Assembly (NCBI GenBank): GCA_013398055.1
Contig: VZRS01014563.1
Coordinates: 1 to 64,000, forward strand
Direction: 5' to 3'
Origin: Ifrita kowaldi
Taxonomy: Eukaryota; Chordata; Aves; Passeriformes; Cinclosomatidae
DNA: 64,000 bases
Both the position numbers and the translations under genes were made by a program. This document shows positions 35,961 through 48,320 of the stretch, one piece after another. Each line of letters begins with the position of its first letter. The first letter of the stretch is position 1. A model generated the notes under the pieces. The model searched no databases, was not told the DNA's origin, and saw only the letters and a list, made by a program, of their open reading frames with translations.

Positions 35961-38900
35961 TCCATAAAGGAACTGGAATTAAAGTGCAGAAGATGCTGCT
36001 TCTGCAGGAGGATTCAAAGAAACATGGCTGGGTTTTAAAATGTAATTAACAGTTGTGTCACATTACATGGAGAGGAGCAAAAGCAGTGTCTGCCTCACAA
36101 CTGTAGATGGATAAAATTAAGGCATCAGTTCCCAGGTTTGGAATTCTCCAGGAGCAAAACAGTGGCAAGTTCTGATTTTTTTCAAACTTTGACCTTTGTT
36201 CATGATGGTCTTTGTAACACTCAGCTCCCTATTTATAGGAAGACAAGAGGTTCAAAGAGAGAAAATGTCTGGAGAATATTTTTTGAAGTCCTCAGGAGTG
36301 TGCTGTGTTCACAAAAATTCCATTACATGGAGGAGTTATCAGTAATACGCCTTTTTTTAAAATGGTAAGTCCTTTATTTATCTTTTCATGATGCCATTTT
36401 ACAATCAGTGACGATGTGGTCACCTGGACCTGTGGTATCCTGGTGAGTGACAGCCGTGGATGGACATTAATGCTCAGGTACCTGCTGGCCTGGGGGACAC
36501 TGGACCTGCAAGGCAGCACATTCCCTTTCTAGGATTCCATTCCTGGAAGTAATTTAGATTCTCTGATTATTTTTTTTTTTCAGTAAAAAATAACAAAAGA
36601 AAAAGAGAGAGAAAGAACTTCATCTGTGAAAAGGGAGAAGTTTATCTCCGCTCATGACTTTGTCAAGTTTATTCAGACGTAACAACATCACGGAGAGCAA
36701 GCTGGCGGAATTTTTCTGAGGGAAAACAGAAAGGTAACTACCCTCAGAGAAGTGGCTAAATCTATTCTCATGGTATCTCCCCGTTTTTATAAACTCACCC
36801 GTGTTTCATTTGTGGCACTTTCACAGAAGTCTTTCATCCTTTATGTTGTTCTCTTTTTCAATTTTTTCTTTTTTTTTGGAAAAGCAAATTTGAAATTGCT
36901 AATTGCACCTCCCCTTGGATGCTCGTGCTGAATTTCAGAAAGATTAGATGGAGCCAATTAACATAATGTGCAGACAAAGCTCGTATTTGAGAGCCACACA
37001 CACACAGGGAATAAATGCTGTAACTTCTGGCTTTTTCTTTTTAACACTTAGAAAGGCAAATCATCTGTGCAGGGCTGGTACCAAAAGAGAAGGACTCAAT
37101 GCACAGTTTAGTTGAACGTTTGTTTTTGACTTTACTCAGGGACATTTGGAACACGGAAATTCTTGTGGAATCAGCTGTGTGCATCCAGAGCTGGCTGGTT
37201 TGGGGAGGCAGTGGAGGACGTGCTTTGTACAAACACCCCGGGCTCTCAGGGGCCAGCAGAATTGCAAACCCTGGCAACTGCAAAATGTGACAGCACCTGA
37301 AACCTCTGATCTCTCTGGATAAGACAGCAGCACTTATAAATCGTGCTCATTCACCTTCCTTCAGCTGAGATGGTTAATGCTGAATTGCATCAGGAGCCTC
37401 TCCTGTGCTAAAGGATCTCACGTGGTTGTAGGGCTGACAGAAACAGCAGCGAGGTTCCAAAACTCCCCTCCAGTGCCAGCTGGCTGCAGGCTGGTGCTTT
37501 GCTCCCCGTGCTTCCAGCTGTTGATATCTCACCAAAAGGCAGCTAACACACATTATGTGTGCTCCTAATAGCCCCAGGGAGAAATAAAATCGATGGCAAA
37601 CATCTGAAGTGCCAACACCAAACTTGTTCTCTCTTCCCCATCCTCTCCTTTGCTGTGGTCACGTATTCTCAATTTTGTTGGGTTTGGAGGCTTGGCTGCA
37701 CCCGACCACAGTGAAAATTCATCTGTGCAGAGCCTGGTGTTTTTGTAGTAAAATTGAAAGTGGGAATTCTGCCTTGGATGGAGCTGGATTCTCTCTGGAA
37801 TTCGGCACGGCTGGGATTAATACCAAAGAACACGGTTTAGTTCTGGTGTCTTCGTTGTTTCTTTAGCTTTATGGCAAGTTTAGAGACAACAGAAAAATAG
37901 AGGCCCTAAAATGCTTTTTGAGAACTGGAGAGAAATAAAGGTGGTAAATGGCATGTAAGGATGACTCAGCAAATTTGGTTTCCACGCAGAAATAATTGAG
38001 GGAAAAGCACAGCAGTTACAAAAAAGGTGCTTTTGCTAAGAAAAGGGACATCAGGAGCTAAGTGCTGGTTAAACACTGATAAAATAGGAGTAAAATAAAT
38101 ATTTTAAACCATAAGACAAATGTTGTGCATAGGAAATCTCTAGATTCCCTGTCTTTTTGAACTTCTAAGGAAAGACCAGATTTTATTTCTTGTGGTGGTT
38201 GACATCAGTTATTCGACTCAATACTAGAGTGATATTGCAGGGGTTTTCTCCTAGAAAGAACTGATAAGATGAATTTATATTCAAAAAATGTTGTATGAAA
38301 ATGTAATTTATTCTTCTTCTGCATGAAAAAAATTCCCAGTTAATACTCAACATTACCATAATATTTTTATGCAGGTGATTGGCCTGCTTGAGAGTGTTTG
38401 ATATAGTTTTATGAGGCTGATATGGAAAATTTCACTGAAAAAAAATCGAAATGTTGACTTTTTTGCATATCCCTGTGTTTTTGCTGCTTCCTTGAAGTGA
38501 CTCCTGTAATGGGAATGGGTTTCTTAAGCTTCAGCTACTCTGAGCATCCTGGGTGAGATCTGAGAAATGCCAGAATCATTCACCTTCACTTAGCCAGAGT
38601 CTAGCTCTGATTGTTAGCCTTGGCTTTGCCTCCAACATCTATTAAAAACTCAGCCAGCCATAAACCCCCGATTCTCCTAATTAGTATTTTGGATTCTACT
38701 CACCCTCCTTTCCCTTTCAACTCCCAGCAAAGCTGACATTTGTGCCCAGCACAGGTTCACAGCCGTAGGAACAAATCCTCCTGTGCGGGGAATTTCCCTT
38801 TTGCCTCATTTCTCCTCCAACCCAAGGTACCAATTATGTCACTGGCTCTGTGACACAGCTGCTGACTTCACTTTTCCTCCTTAATAACCCACCCTAAGTA

Positions 38901-40488
38901 ATGACTTGGCTGCTGCTAAGCTGGCATTCAGTGGCAAACTCAGTGAAAGCAAACTCCACGTGCCCACAGCTACCTAAACCCTGTAATCTTGAAAGCAGAT
39001 TACACTTTTATCTTCAGAAAGAAGTTCCTTGTAGTGACATTTGCTTTCCTCTCAGGTGGCGGGGAAAGGGCTGAGGGATTTAATTCCAGATGTGCCTCAT
39101 GGTTCTGTTTGCTCCTTAGTCAAAACAGACTTTGGGGGTTTCGTCTGCTGGCTTTTCCCAGAAGAACTGAGGTTGTTTGTGTGTAGACTTGGAGACGGAA
39201 AATTCTGGTCGAGCTCTGAGGTTTCTTTTCCTTTCTCTTCTTCATTTCATTGGGGGTTCTGTGCTTGTAGTACGTCAGCTAATTAGTTTTTGGGTAAATT
39301 AATCTTCAAGTGACACTAGGAGGTGGGATGTTAATTCTCACATATTCCTTGTTCCTTTCTATCTAATTATTCCTGAGAGTTGTAGGGGTTGTGTTCTAGA
39401 AAGGCAGCTCAGCATGGGGTTTAGCAGTACCCAAGCACAGGAAAAAGGGTAAAAAATTACCATATTTGACAGGCCTGCAGCTGCTTCGAGATTGTCATTC
39501 CCCAATTTTCATTTCTGTCCTGTTGGTGCTGTAAATAATTAACCAAACAGTGATTACCTGTACAATCCTCTGAACTTCCAGAGAGCTTTCTTAATGTGAA
39601 CTAACACATCTGTCATGTGCTCGAGAGGAGTTGTGAACTCTGAGCCAAATTTCCCCTTTTATTCTGCTGCTACACCTTGTTTATGAGTCAAGGAGTTTGG
39701 CATGCTGGGAGGAGCATGATTTTGCTGTGAATTAAACAGGAGAAGCAAAGACTTGTGATGCAGGCTGAAGAGCAGAAGAAAATGCTGGCTTGGGTGGCCA
39801 TAAAGTTCTGCACAATCTAGAAATAAAGCAAAAATTCTGCAGGCACCACGGTTTAAAAGACAAAGCTGAAAGTGCATAAAAAAAAAATAAGGAAAGAATT
39901 TAAGTAAAAGACTTGTGGAGAGCAAGCAGATATCAAAATACAGGCTGCGAAAATTTTGTACAATCTTACGAGAGTATAATTGAATTTTGGGGATATTTAA
40001 GGCAAGTAAACATAAGTGATGTTATCAGATCATGAAAAAAGGAACATTGGCTCAGCTGCAAGGTCTGAAATATCTCTGGAAAGATGGAAGATGAGGTCAG
40101 ACAGGTAGGATTGGGACAGGTTTGCATTACTTTATCTTCCTCATGTGCACTTGCTAGAGTTGTGTTTGATTTGCCAGGACTGGAGGTGATGAATTGTGTC
40201 AGTGACCCAGAGAAACAAGACCCCAACAGCACAGGTTCAATACTTACACTCAGAGTGAGGAGGGCATAAATGCCTCAGTATGAAATAACCTTACTAATTT
40301 GGGGAAAGAACGTGGGATGTATTTTTTTCCTTTGAGTCTTTACAGAGAAATTGTTACTTTTCCAAACCCTGACGGTATTGTTTTAGTTTTGTTCCACATC
40401 AGCCTTGGAGGAGTTCAAGACTGAAAGACTAAAAGAGCAAATGTAAAAAATATTTTCCCACCTTCTTCTTACCTTTTGACCTTTTCAG

Positions 40489-40556
40489 AGAAGAAAAGCA
40501 AAGTGTGCCTCGTGTTGAGACACCAGAGAGGAGCTGTGGAAGGAAGTGGCACCAAG
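40489..40556 (+). other. candidate internal exon, plus strand (68 bp)
   Basis: A pyrimidine-rich acceptor (ACCTTTTGACCTTTTCAG) and a near-consensus donor (CAAG followed by GTGAGTG) flank 68 bp. Two of the three frames are open, one beginning EEKQSVPRVETPER and the other KKSKVCLVLRHQRG. Neither peptide is recognised. This could be an exon of a non-coding RNA, a cryptic exon or chance. No partner exon on the plus strand could be tied to it. Confidence 0.25.
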
Positions 40557-41611
40557 GTGAGTGAAAGGGAGCTAAACCTCAAAAGTCAGCTTTTATTTGA
40601 GTGCAAACTGGAACAGAGCAACATTTGAGACAGAGAAAACACAGCAGGATGGATTGAAATGACAGATCTCTCACCATTTTCATGCAGGACCCTTGGGGCC
40701 TTTCTCAGTCCAACGAATTTCAGTGCATTCCTTGTTTGCAGCAATTCCAATTTCCAGTCCTGCTGGAACACGCTGCTGTTTTCTTTCCATCACTTCTGAA
40801 GCTCAGCTGCATCTGCTCCCTCTCAAATCCTCAAGGCTTGTGCTGCACACTCATTTCCTGCCTGCTTTTCCCCACCTTGTACTCCAGAGCCTGTTTTTCC
40901 TTATTGATTTCTGCACTTTCAGTTGCTTTACAAGGTGTAACAACTCCTGCTCAGGCCAGAGGGTCTCACCTTGGCCTGGGCCACAGGGATGTAAATCCGA
41001 ACCTTTTTCCTGCCTCCTGTACTGCAGGTTTTTAGCAGAGCAGAGCACACAAACCACACAGATGCCATCCGCCTCGGGAACATTTCCCTCACTCTCTCAT
41101 TTCATACCACTATGAAAGAAGCACTTGGAATATTTTGTTAAAAGAAAAGGGACTAAATCGATCAATTGATAAATCTTGCTTGGTCAGAAAGCTGCTGTCC
41201 ATGAAATGATTTATCCTGTGATGGTTTTGCAGCTGTCAGGGATGGCCACGTTCTGATCCCTGTGGGGCAGCAGAGGAGTTTGGCCATCTCAGTTTCAGGT
41301 GCACAAGGGATGCTGGCACCGATGGCATCTTTGTCTGTTGGTTCAGAGCACAGAGAAGGTCACTGGATTTTCCCAGTGATGGAAGAAGAGCTGAGGACCC
41401 AAATATAAGAAGGCAGTGTTAACTAAAATAGATAAAGAGACAATTAACCTTCAAACTTGCCAGTATTTCCAAGAACTGCAGACAAACCAAGCAGTACTGG
41501 GTTTCTCTGCACCATTGTACCATGAACCACCCCAGGCAAGATTAATTTTTACAAGGCCCATTTTGCTGCATCCTCCTCTTGTAAAAATCAAAGCAATATA
41601 GCTTTCTAAAG

Positions 41612-41627
41612 AAAAAAAAAAAAAAAA
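41612..41627. repeat. poly(A) tract
   Basis: A run of about sixteen A. No gene copy or SINE is recognised upstream. Confidence 0.75.
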
Positions 41628-42418
41628 GCAAAAAACCATAATATCTTGATGATTCCTTAAGAGATCTCTTCTCACAGTTATAGGTATCTTAGAAAGGAAA
41701 TTGATGCATCTTCCCTTCTTCTTTGTGTGTTCTTGGTGCCACAAGCTGTGCACAGCATGCTTTCAATTAATTTAAACTAACTTTCCATCTGCTCCAACAA
41801 ATGTAGGATTTGAGTGAAAGACAGTATGATGGAGTGACACGAAATCTGCTAATAGCAAACACTAATGTGGGAGCCAGTCTGCTGTGGAAAATGGAATATC
41901 CAGAGTGCTCCCTCTCTGCTCCATTTTAAAGGCTCGCTTTAGTGAAAAATGATTATTGTTTTCAATATTTGCCTAATCAGGATGGGAAAGGAAAGCTTTA
42001 GTGCTGGAGATGGTGATTTACACTTTACAGAGCGTGGCAATGTGAGGAGCAGGATGTATCAGATCGATTCCCTTTTAATTGCCACTTTCATCAAGTTTTA
42101 TGGTATGGAATTATTTCATTATGTTTCTACACTTAAAACAAAACCACAGAAATGCTGAATATGATTGGAACTTGGAAAGCTTTGGCTTTGCTAACAGTTT
42201 GATCGGAATACCGTGTATGTTGCAAATATTCTGCTTTTCCCTGGCAAATTAAATTCCAGCAAAGGTATTTAAATCAGAAAAGCCAAGGCCTCAGTAAAAC
42301 AGTGACAATGGCAACATTCATGTAATGACACAGACTAAATTATAATAAATGTGTACAATAAAAGCCCTTTGCTATTAAATGTGTGCACTTTACAGACGTT
42401 AATTAGTCCTTGGTGTGT

Positions 42419-42458
42419 GGGTTTTAGTGGGGGGGTTGTGCTGCTGGGTTTTTTGGGG
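42419..42458 (+). other. possible G-quadruplex stretch
   Basis: Four G runs of three or more (GGG, GGGGGGG, GGG, GGGG) in 40 bases, with one loop of about ten bases. A marginal quadruplex candidate in a G/T-rich segment. Confidence 0.3.
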
Positions 42459-43529
42459 AGGTTATGGTGGTTTTTTCTATTTTTTTAAGTACAAAATAGG
42501 AGCTAACTCTGATCCTGGCACCAGCCCTTCAAGCAATAACTGTTTAGAGCCATGTGGTAATTAACTTTTACCTGCAGCCCAACCTTGTTCCCAGTTGAAC
42601 TCAGGGGAATACGTTTATGGCTTTTTTTTCCCCATTTTAAATTAGCATGTGAATTTGCAAAGTGGAATTAATTTCGGGCCCTGCTTCCTCCTCCCCATAT
42701 TTCTTCCTTTAAAGTACCGTGCTTTCAACCCTGGTTGGCCTCTTCAAGTGGTCAAATACCTGGAAATCAGAATTCTAGAGCTTGGAGAGGCGTGTAGGGA
42801 GCTGTGGTGGCAGCATTTCTGTGAGCAACAGCAAGGAAAAAATAAGAAACTGCTTCTTGATAGTTCATCTCTCAAACTCAACAGCACTTGCACTTTAGAG
42901 TGGATTTCATGGAGAATAATTCTGTGTAATCTTGTGTAGATCCATGGAAATTGATGCCGTGTTTTCATGGCAATTATGTCCCTGCAGTAAGGACAGATAC
43001 TTCCCACTGCTGCCACCTCGGTCACCTCAAGTACTGGCAGTTCTTGGTTTGGGGAGTGTTTTTCTGTTTGTTTAGGGGTTTTTTTTAGGTTGTTTTTTTT
43101 TTAAGACCTCATTCTTGGCAAGGCTGAGCAAGAGCTGGATTTCAGGTGACCTCACAGCCTGCCTATAGATCAAACAGCGTGAGACACCCAGTGGGTGTGG
43201 GAGAGGGCCCTTCCAAGGCAGGAAATAAACACTGCATTTCTTTCTTTCTGTTTTTCCCCAGGACTATATAAGCATCTAACACCCAGTCTCTCACAGCTGT
43301 GTGCCCTCCTCATCAATTTATGGCAATTTTGGGGGTGACATTGCTTGCTGGAGCTGTTCCATTCTGCAGAAAAGAATTATGGATTTCCCAGGGCAAGACA
43401 ATGTGTGAGTAGGAGCCATTTAATTTCCTTTAGTTCCTTTCTCGTTTGCTGCAGACCCAAGCAGAGAAACAGAAGTCTGTTCGTCTAAAAGCTGCTTTTC
43501 CTCACTAGATATGTTTTATATGTAGCAGC

Positions 43530-44420
43530 AGTTTCAAACTTAGAAAAATATGCGGCAGAAAAGTTTTCTAATAATTTTATCTGACCAGCCGAGTGAGTTA
43601 AGAAAAAAAAAAAAGTTCTTTTGGACATGTGGTGAAATCAATCCTCACTGATATTTAGCAGAGATCCCGGGTGTCCAAAACCTTGTCTGCTCCCCCGATT
43701 ATGTCATGTGGTCTGATGAAAAGTGTTAACTTTCCCTCCAGACCTCTCCTCCCCGCTGTTCTGCAGGGCATTTATACACCTACAGCAGATAATGGCCTCA
43801 GGAATTTATATGCTCAACCTGAAACCCTTGTAAGAGAAGTAATTAGACAGGCTTAATTAGAGCTGGCGTGACAAAATTTATGTCGGTAAACGTGCCCAAT
43901 TCTGCCCAGAAAGGCATTTTCAAAGGGCTCTGACTGCTGTGTTAGTCATGCTCATTTTTCAGGCAGTGTGTACAAGTGTATAATATTTAACCACCATTAA
44001 ATGTTTTTCCAGTTGGAACTGTTTCATGCGGAACTCATCCATTTAATCAATCCATCTCTTTCATTGTTAGACTGCAACTGGTGTGGCTGCAGAGAAGGCA
44101 GAGAAAAGGAGAAAATGAGATGCTCCATTAGGAAACACCATTTGGAAGTGACAGATTAAGCTATTTGAAATGAAGGCAAACGTGAGCCATTTTGGGGACG
44201 CTTTATTTTATGCGTAAATGGGATCATTGGCTGAAAAATAATCACTTGGTCCATCAAAGACATAACCCAGAAATGAGGTGGAGAGAGAATTTAACAGAGG
44301 ATGAGTAATAGAGGTAAGAGAACAAGCATGTGGCAAGGCAGGGGAGATAATACAAGTTATTTAACATGGCAAACAATGGCAGCTAATGGTAATTAACAGT
44401 TAAGTGAACGCATTTTTCCC
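43530..44420. promoter_or_regulatory. candidate conserved non-coding element(s)
   Basis: Unique sequence with TAATTTTATCTGACC, AGTAATTAGACAGGC, GCTTAATTAGAGC and GGTAATTAACAG cores spread over 900 bp. It may hold two or three separate elements. Confidence 0.25.
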
Positions 44421-44899
44421 CTTAAAAATCTGGTGTTGGTGTCAGTGGGACTTGCCTGACTGCAGATGTCGAGGGGGAACATAGATCTGAAGTGCTAACA
44501 AGAAAGCAGGAAAGGACTATCAGAGCATCACTCTTAGGGGGAGAGGGGAAGTCCAGGAAGAGGAATCAAAATTAAAAAGAAGGATATCAGGAAAAATGTG
44601 CAGTCTCCCTGCTTGTGTTTCTAGACCTTTCCTGTGCGCAGCAGAATAAAATTCCTTTATGAACATGTCTCTGTGCATGTTTAACCTGTAGGTTCCAAAT
44701 GGCACATTGTTGTCAGACAATTGCACTCCAAACCACAGCTCCCTACAGCTCTTACGAGGTGAAAGTCGTGTCCCTAAACCATTCCTGGCTGTCTGTACCT
44801 GCAACTGCCACAGCCGAGGCCACAGCAGCAGAGAACTCTTCCAGGTTATCCCAATGCTTGGTAGCCAGAACATCTCCCTGCTAAAATCTCTTCCCAAAA

Positions 44900-44945
44900 T
44901 TTTATTTAATACAGTTCCAGCATTTTATTTAATACAGTTCCAGCA
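44900..44945. repeat. perfect 23-bp tandem duplication
   Basis: Two identical, abutting copies of a 23-bp unit starting TTTTATTTAATACAG, followed by the first bases of a third. Confidence 0.95.
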
Positions 44946-46005
44946 TTTTTTGCATTGTTAACACAAAGGTAGTTTTCTGCTGGAACAGAAAAAACATTTC
45001 GAGCAATAGCTCAGGTGTTATTTTCAATAATATTTTGGGACATGATAAAGAATGATATATATTTGTGGCTTAACCTGCCTGCTTGAGGCAAATTACCCGG
45101 CTCCATTATCTGGCTTCTCTGTTTCTGAGAAGATTAATTCGAAACAAGCCAGGCACATAAGGAGTATATACATTTATATAACGTGTGTGGGTGCACAGCT
45201 CTGCCGTCCCTACAAGTGGAAGGTGTTTTCAGACACAGATTATCCTGTGTGGCATACGGGAGGCAATAATTCAGCTATCAAAGATTCAGTATTACTCACT
45301 CAGCCATGGCAAATTGTCTCCTCCCCACCCTCAGGAATGCTCATTCCTTGGAATAATTCTGTGTCCCACTCATGAAGGAGGTGAAGAATAGCATTTAAGG
45401 TTAAGTACAGCTGTTTGTGACTAGAAAGGGTCACTCTGGAGGCTTCTGGGTTCAGCTGAGAAGTTAAATTTGCATGGTATGAACATAAAATGCAAATACC
45501 CCATCCTACTGTCCAGGGAGTTCAATAATCAGGGAGAAGACCATGGTGAATAGGACATTAATCATTAGCCATTATTCAGAGACAGCTTGAATCAGGCTGC
45601 AGGAATTATAAAAAGTATAAATTTACCCTGGAAAAGTCAGCTGAGTTTGAAATCACGTCCCTTCACAGCCCCTATATTGTATATATGAGTAAGACCTAGG
45701 TTACTTTGGTTTTTAGGTCTGCATTCATTCCTGGGCCATTGGATGAATAGAGATGTCTTTTAATTTTATAGTAAGCTGTTGAAAATACAAATTTATTTAT
45801 AATGCAGGCAACGGTTGAAAGCATTGTAATACTTTTAAAATTATTTTAGACATTAAGTTTTAGCTGCCCGGTCTGAAAATGTTGACTATCATTATTAACT
45901 GTTTCAGGTATTCCATGGTTACAAGGAAGGTTTCTGGAGCACTATTTATTATTTCCTTTTTTCAGATTAATTTCTTTTTTTTTAGAGGTCGGGGTTTTTT
46001 TGTTC

Positions 46006-46031
46006 ATGTTGTTTGTTGTTGTTGTTGTTTT
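46006..46031. repeat. (GTT)n microsatellite
   Basis: A short GTT run in a longer G/T-rich segment (45965-46060). Confidence 0.8.
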
Positions 46032-46264
46032 TGTGGTTTGGGTTTTTTATTTTTAGGAAAACTTTCTTAGATGATTATGATGCCTTAGAGGTAATTACTA
46101 AGATTAAGCACCTGGCTTCTAGAAATTTTTATCTCAATTCCCATCCACCTAAACCAGAGGTTTTTCTAAAATTCTCTTAAAATGCTGAACTATTTGTGTA
46201 CTCCAATTCTTCATATTCTCATTTTTGTCTCGGGTTTCTGTGGGCTGCTTTTAGATTAATAACC

Positions 46265-46560
46265 AGGCTTTCAAGGCTCTTGGTAGGTCCAAGATAACGT
46301 GTAAAAATTATGCTAAACTATGCGGCGATAATTGAGTGTCAATTTAGGAACATGTTTCCCATTGAACAGGTGCCTGTTGTTTGCTGTGAGCCCGAGGTTA
46401 GTGGTAATACACTGTTAGCAGGCTCCCAGGGGGCCCCATGCAGTTCATTTCACACTTGGACGTCGCAATATTTGCAACAATTCTCAGAGTTCAGAGATGT
46501 TCAGGGGACTCTGGCAGGGACAGCCAAGCAAAATGTTAATAAGGAAAACAGAGCGGGAGC
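46265..46560. promoter_or_regulatory. candidate conserved non-coding element
   Basis: Unique block with TGCGGCGATAATTGAG, GGACGTCGCAATATTTGC and a CCCAGGGGGCCCC stretch (46425-46437) that partly fits the CTCF core. It retains several CpGs. Confidence 0.28.
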
Positions 46561-46656
46561 CTGAGCCAGGATTCAGCTGTTGCCAGGCTCCATCAGCACT
46601 GCACAGTGTTGACATGAAAAAAAAAGAATTCTTTCATCTCCTGCAGCCCTAAATAA

Positions 46657-46711
46657 TTTTATTTATTTATTTATTTATTTTATTTTATTTTATTTATTTT
46701 ATTTATTTATT
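46657..46711. repeat. (TTTA)n/(TTTTA)n microsatellite
   Basis: ATTT tetramers pass into ATTTT pentamers and back again, a mixed-period tract. Confidence 0.9.
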
Positions 46712-47282
46712 AACAGAGAAATAAGAGAATGAAATACAAGGGAGGGCTTGGAAGAAGCCACTGTGTTAGGCCAGTGGCACCTCTCTTGCATGAGTGCATG
46801 TGAATGGCTTTTGCTCCATACCGTAGCTAAAACCCACAGTGTTTCCACATCAGATCAGGGTGTGTCCTCCTGCAGAGTAATTTACAGCTCTGCAAACTGG
46901 GGGAAAAATTCTAGCATCAAAGCTGAGCTGATTTCACAGTCTCGTGCTTAGGTGTGAATGTGCTCAGGTGTAAAGCAAGGCTCAGACGGGTTCCCAGCAC
47001 CTCAGGGCAGTCAAGCTTCAGATGCTGAGAACATCTTAGACCTGTGCTTTGGCTCTGGTTGGAGCAGCAGATATTAAAGTTGTGTTATGTAATGAAAGAC
47101 TGACCTCCACAGGGCGGAAACCAGAGCAGGCTGCTTTGTGAAACTCCCAAAAAATTGCACAAGACTCAGACTTCCCAGGGGGAGCACCAGCAGCAAACTT
47201 TAGTTTGACTTTTAGTCTGAAACCCATCCTGGGTTTGGGTGTAAACAACTGTTCTTAGCAAATATTTATCTCTGCTATTTAC

Positions 47283-47357
47283 CTCTCTTTGTGGTGCCCA
47301 TGCTATCAAAAATGAGGGGCAAATTTTCACTGTCTTGACTCCTGCAATATCCTGCTT
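47283..47357 (-). other. weak candidate exon, minus strand (75 bp)
   Basis: On the minus strand the acceptor ACAGTTTTCCCATTTAG and the donor GAGAG followed by GTAAATAG enclose exactly 75 bp. Phase 0 is open for all 25 codons (KQDIAGVKTVKICPSF at its start), and a second frame is also open. The phase does not fit directly onto the 31.8-kb candidate exon. The protein is not recognised. Confidence 0.15.
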
Positions 47358-47434
47358 CTAAATGGGAAAACTGTTTAGGGTTGAGGACTTAAAAATGCAA
47401 GCAAAGAACCAAAAAAGGGGCTAGCAGGCTCCTT

Positions 47435-47456
47435 CAAAATTTCCTGAGAAATTTTG
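47435..47456. repeat. inverted repeat, 9-bp stem, 4-base loop
   Basis: CAAAATTTC, CTGA, GAAATTTTG. A perfect stem about 80 bp right of the 47.3-kb weak exon candidate. Confidence 0.9.
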
Positions 47457-47999
47457 CATCCTCTTTCAATTCAATTGTTAGAAAAGCACCAAAATCCTTC
47501 CCCTGAGAGTCTGGTTTATACCTGGTGAATATCTTCTGACCCACAGGAAATTGGGCAGCTTGTAACTATGATTCATGGCACAGCAGCGTTTGGGAAGAAC
47601 AAACTTCCAGGGATCTCCCAAAGGGAAAAGGTGCTCCGTGGCTGAGGAGCTGAGCAGGCTGAGAATTGTGTTGTTAAATCTTAGGGCGTTTCAAATTTAT
47701 TTGTTTAAAGGAAAGATGCAGAGTGCCAGGAGCGGGTCTGTACAGAAACAAAGGGAGAGGCGGCTGTGTTGTGGGGTGAGTAGATGAATTTATTATATTT
47801 TATCTTTTATCCAGCCTGTGTGGAGACCCACACAGAAAAGATTCCCATTTCACTCCCCTCTATTTCCTTTGAAATTGAAACCAAGAAATAGAACCTTCTC
47901 AGAACCCTAAAGTAGAAGGGAACCCATCTGCCAGGCTAGTGAAGATGACTGGTACAGATCCATGCTGCCAACTGTCCCCACTTCCACCTCTTTAAAGAT

Positions 48000-48320
48000 A
48001 TTAGAATTGCCCCAATTCCCATATTAATTACTCTGTACTATGGTTTAATTGCATGGTATTTTTTTCCATGAACTGAGCTTTTAATGAGTATTCAGTATTT
48101 AATAAGCAATTAAAAATTAGGCTATTATTTTGTGTGTGCGTGTAATAATGAAGCTCATCACCTTAACAGCTTATATTTATATGTATACATATTTTATTCC
48201 TTTGATTTGAACAATAAATCGATTACACCTCATTATTTAGCTCTGTTTTAAATGAGTTATACTTTCACTAAATGATGGTACCTAACTGCACATAACGCCT
48301 CTCTCGTTTATTTAGCTTAA
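48000..48320. promoter_or_regulatory. candidate conserved non-coding element
   Basis: AT-rich unique block dense in homeodomain-like sites (ATATTAATTACTC, GGTTTAATTGC, GCTTTTAATGAG, AGCAATTAAAAATTAGG) with AACAATAAATCGATTAC, which combines SOX-like and ATCGAT cores. Confidence 0.3.

Noticed and set aside
36430..36511. Minus-strand 82-bp exon-like block with an open frame
   Set aside because: Acceptor CTGCCTTGCAG is fair but the donor (CCAG followed by GTGACC) is weak, and the peptide looks arbitrary.
40232..40270. GTAAGTATT donor on the minus strand
   Set aside because: Preceded by a poor exon end (GAGT) and lacking a convincing acceptor.
47435..47456. Hairpin as a microRNA precursor
   Set aside because: The stem is only 9 bp with a 4-base loop; precursors need a much longer stem. 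The same holds for 17913-17935 and 19161-19183.
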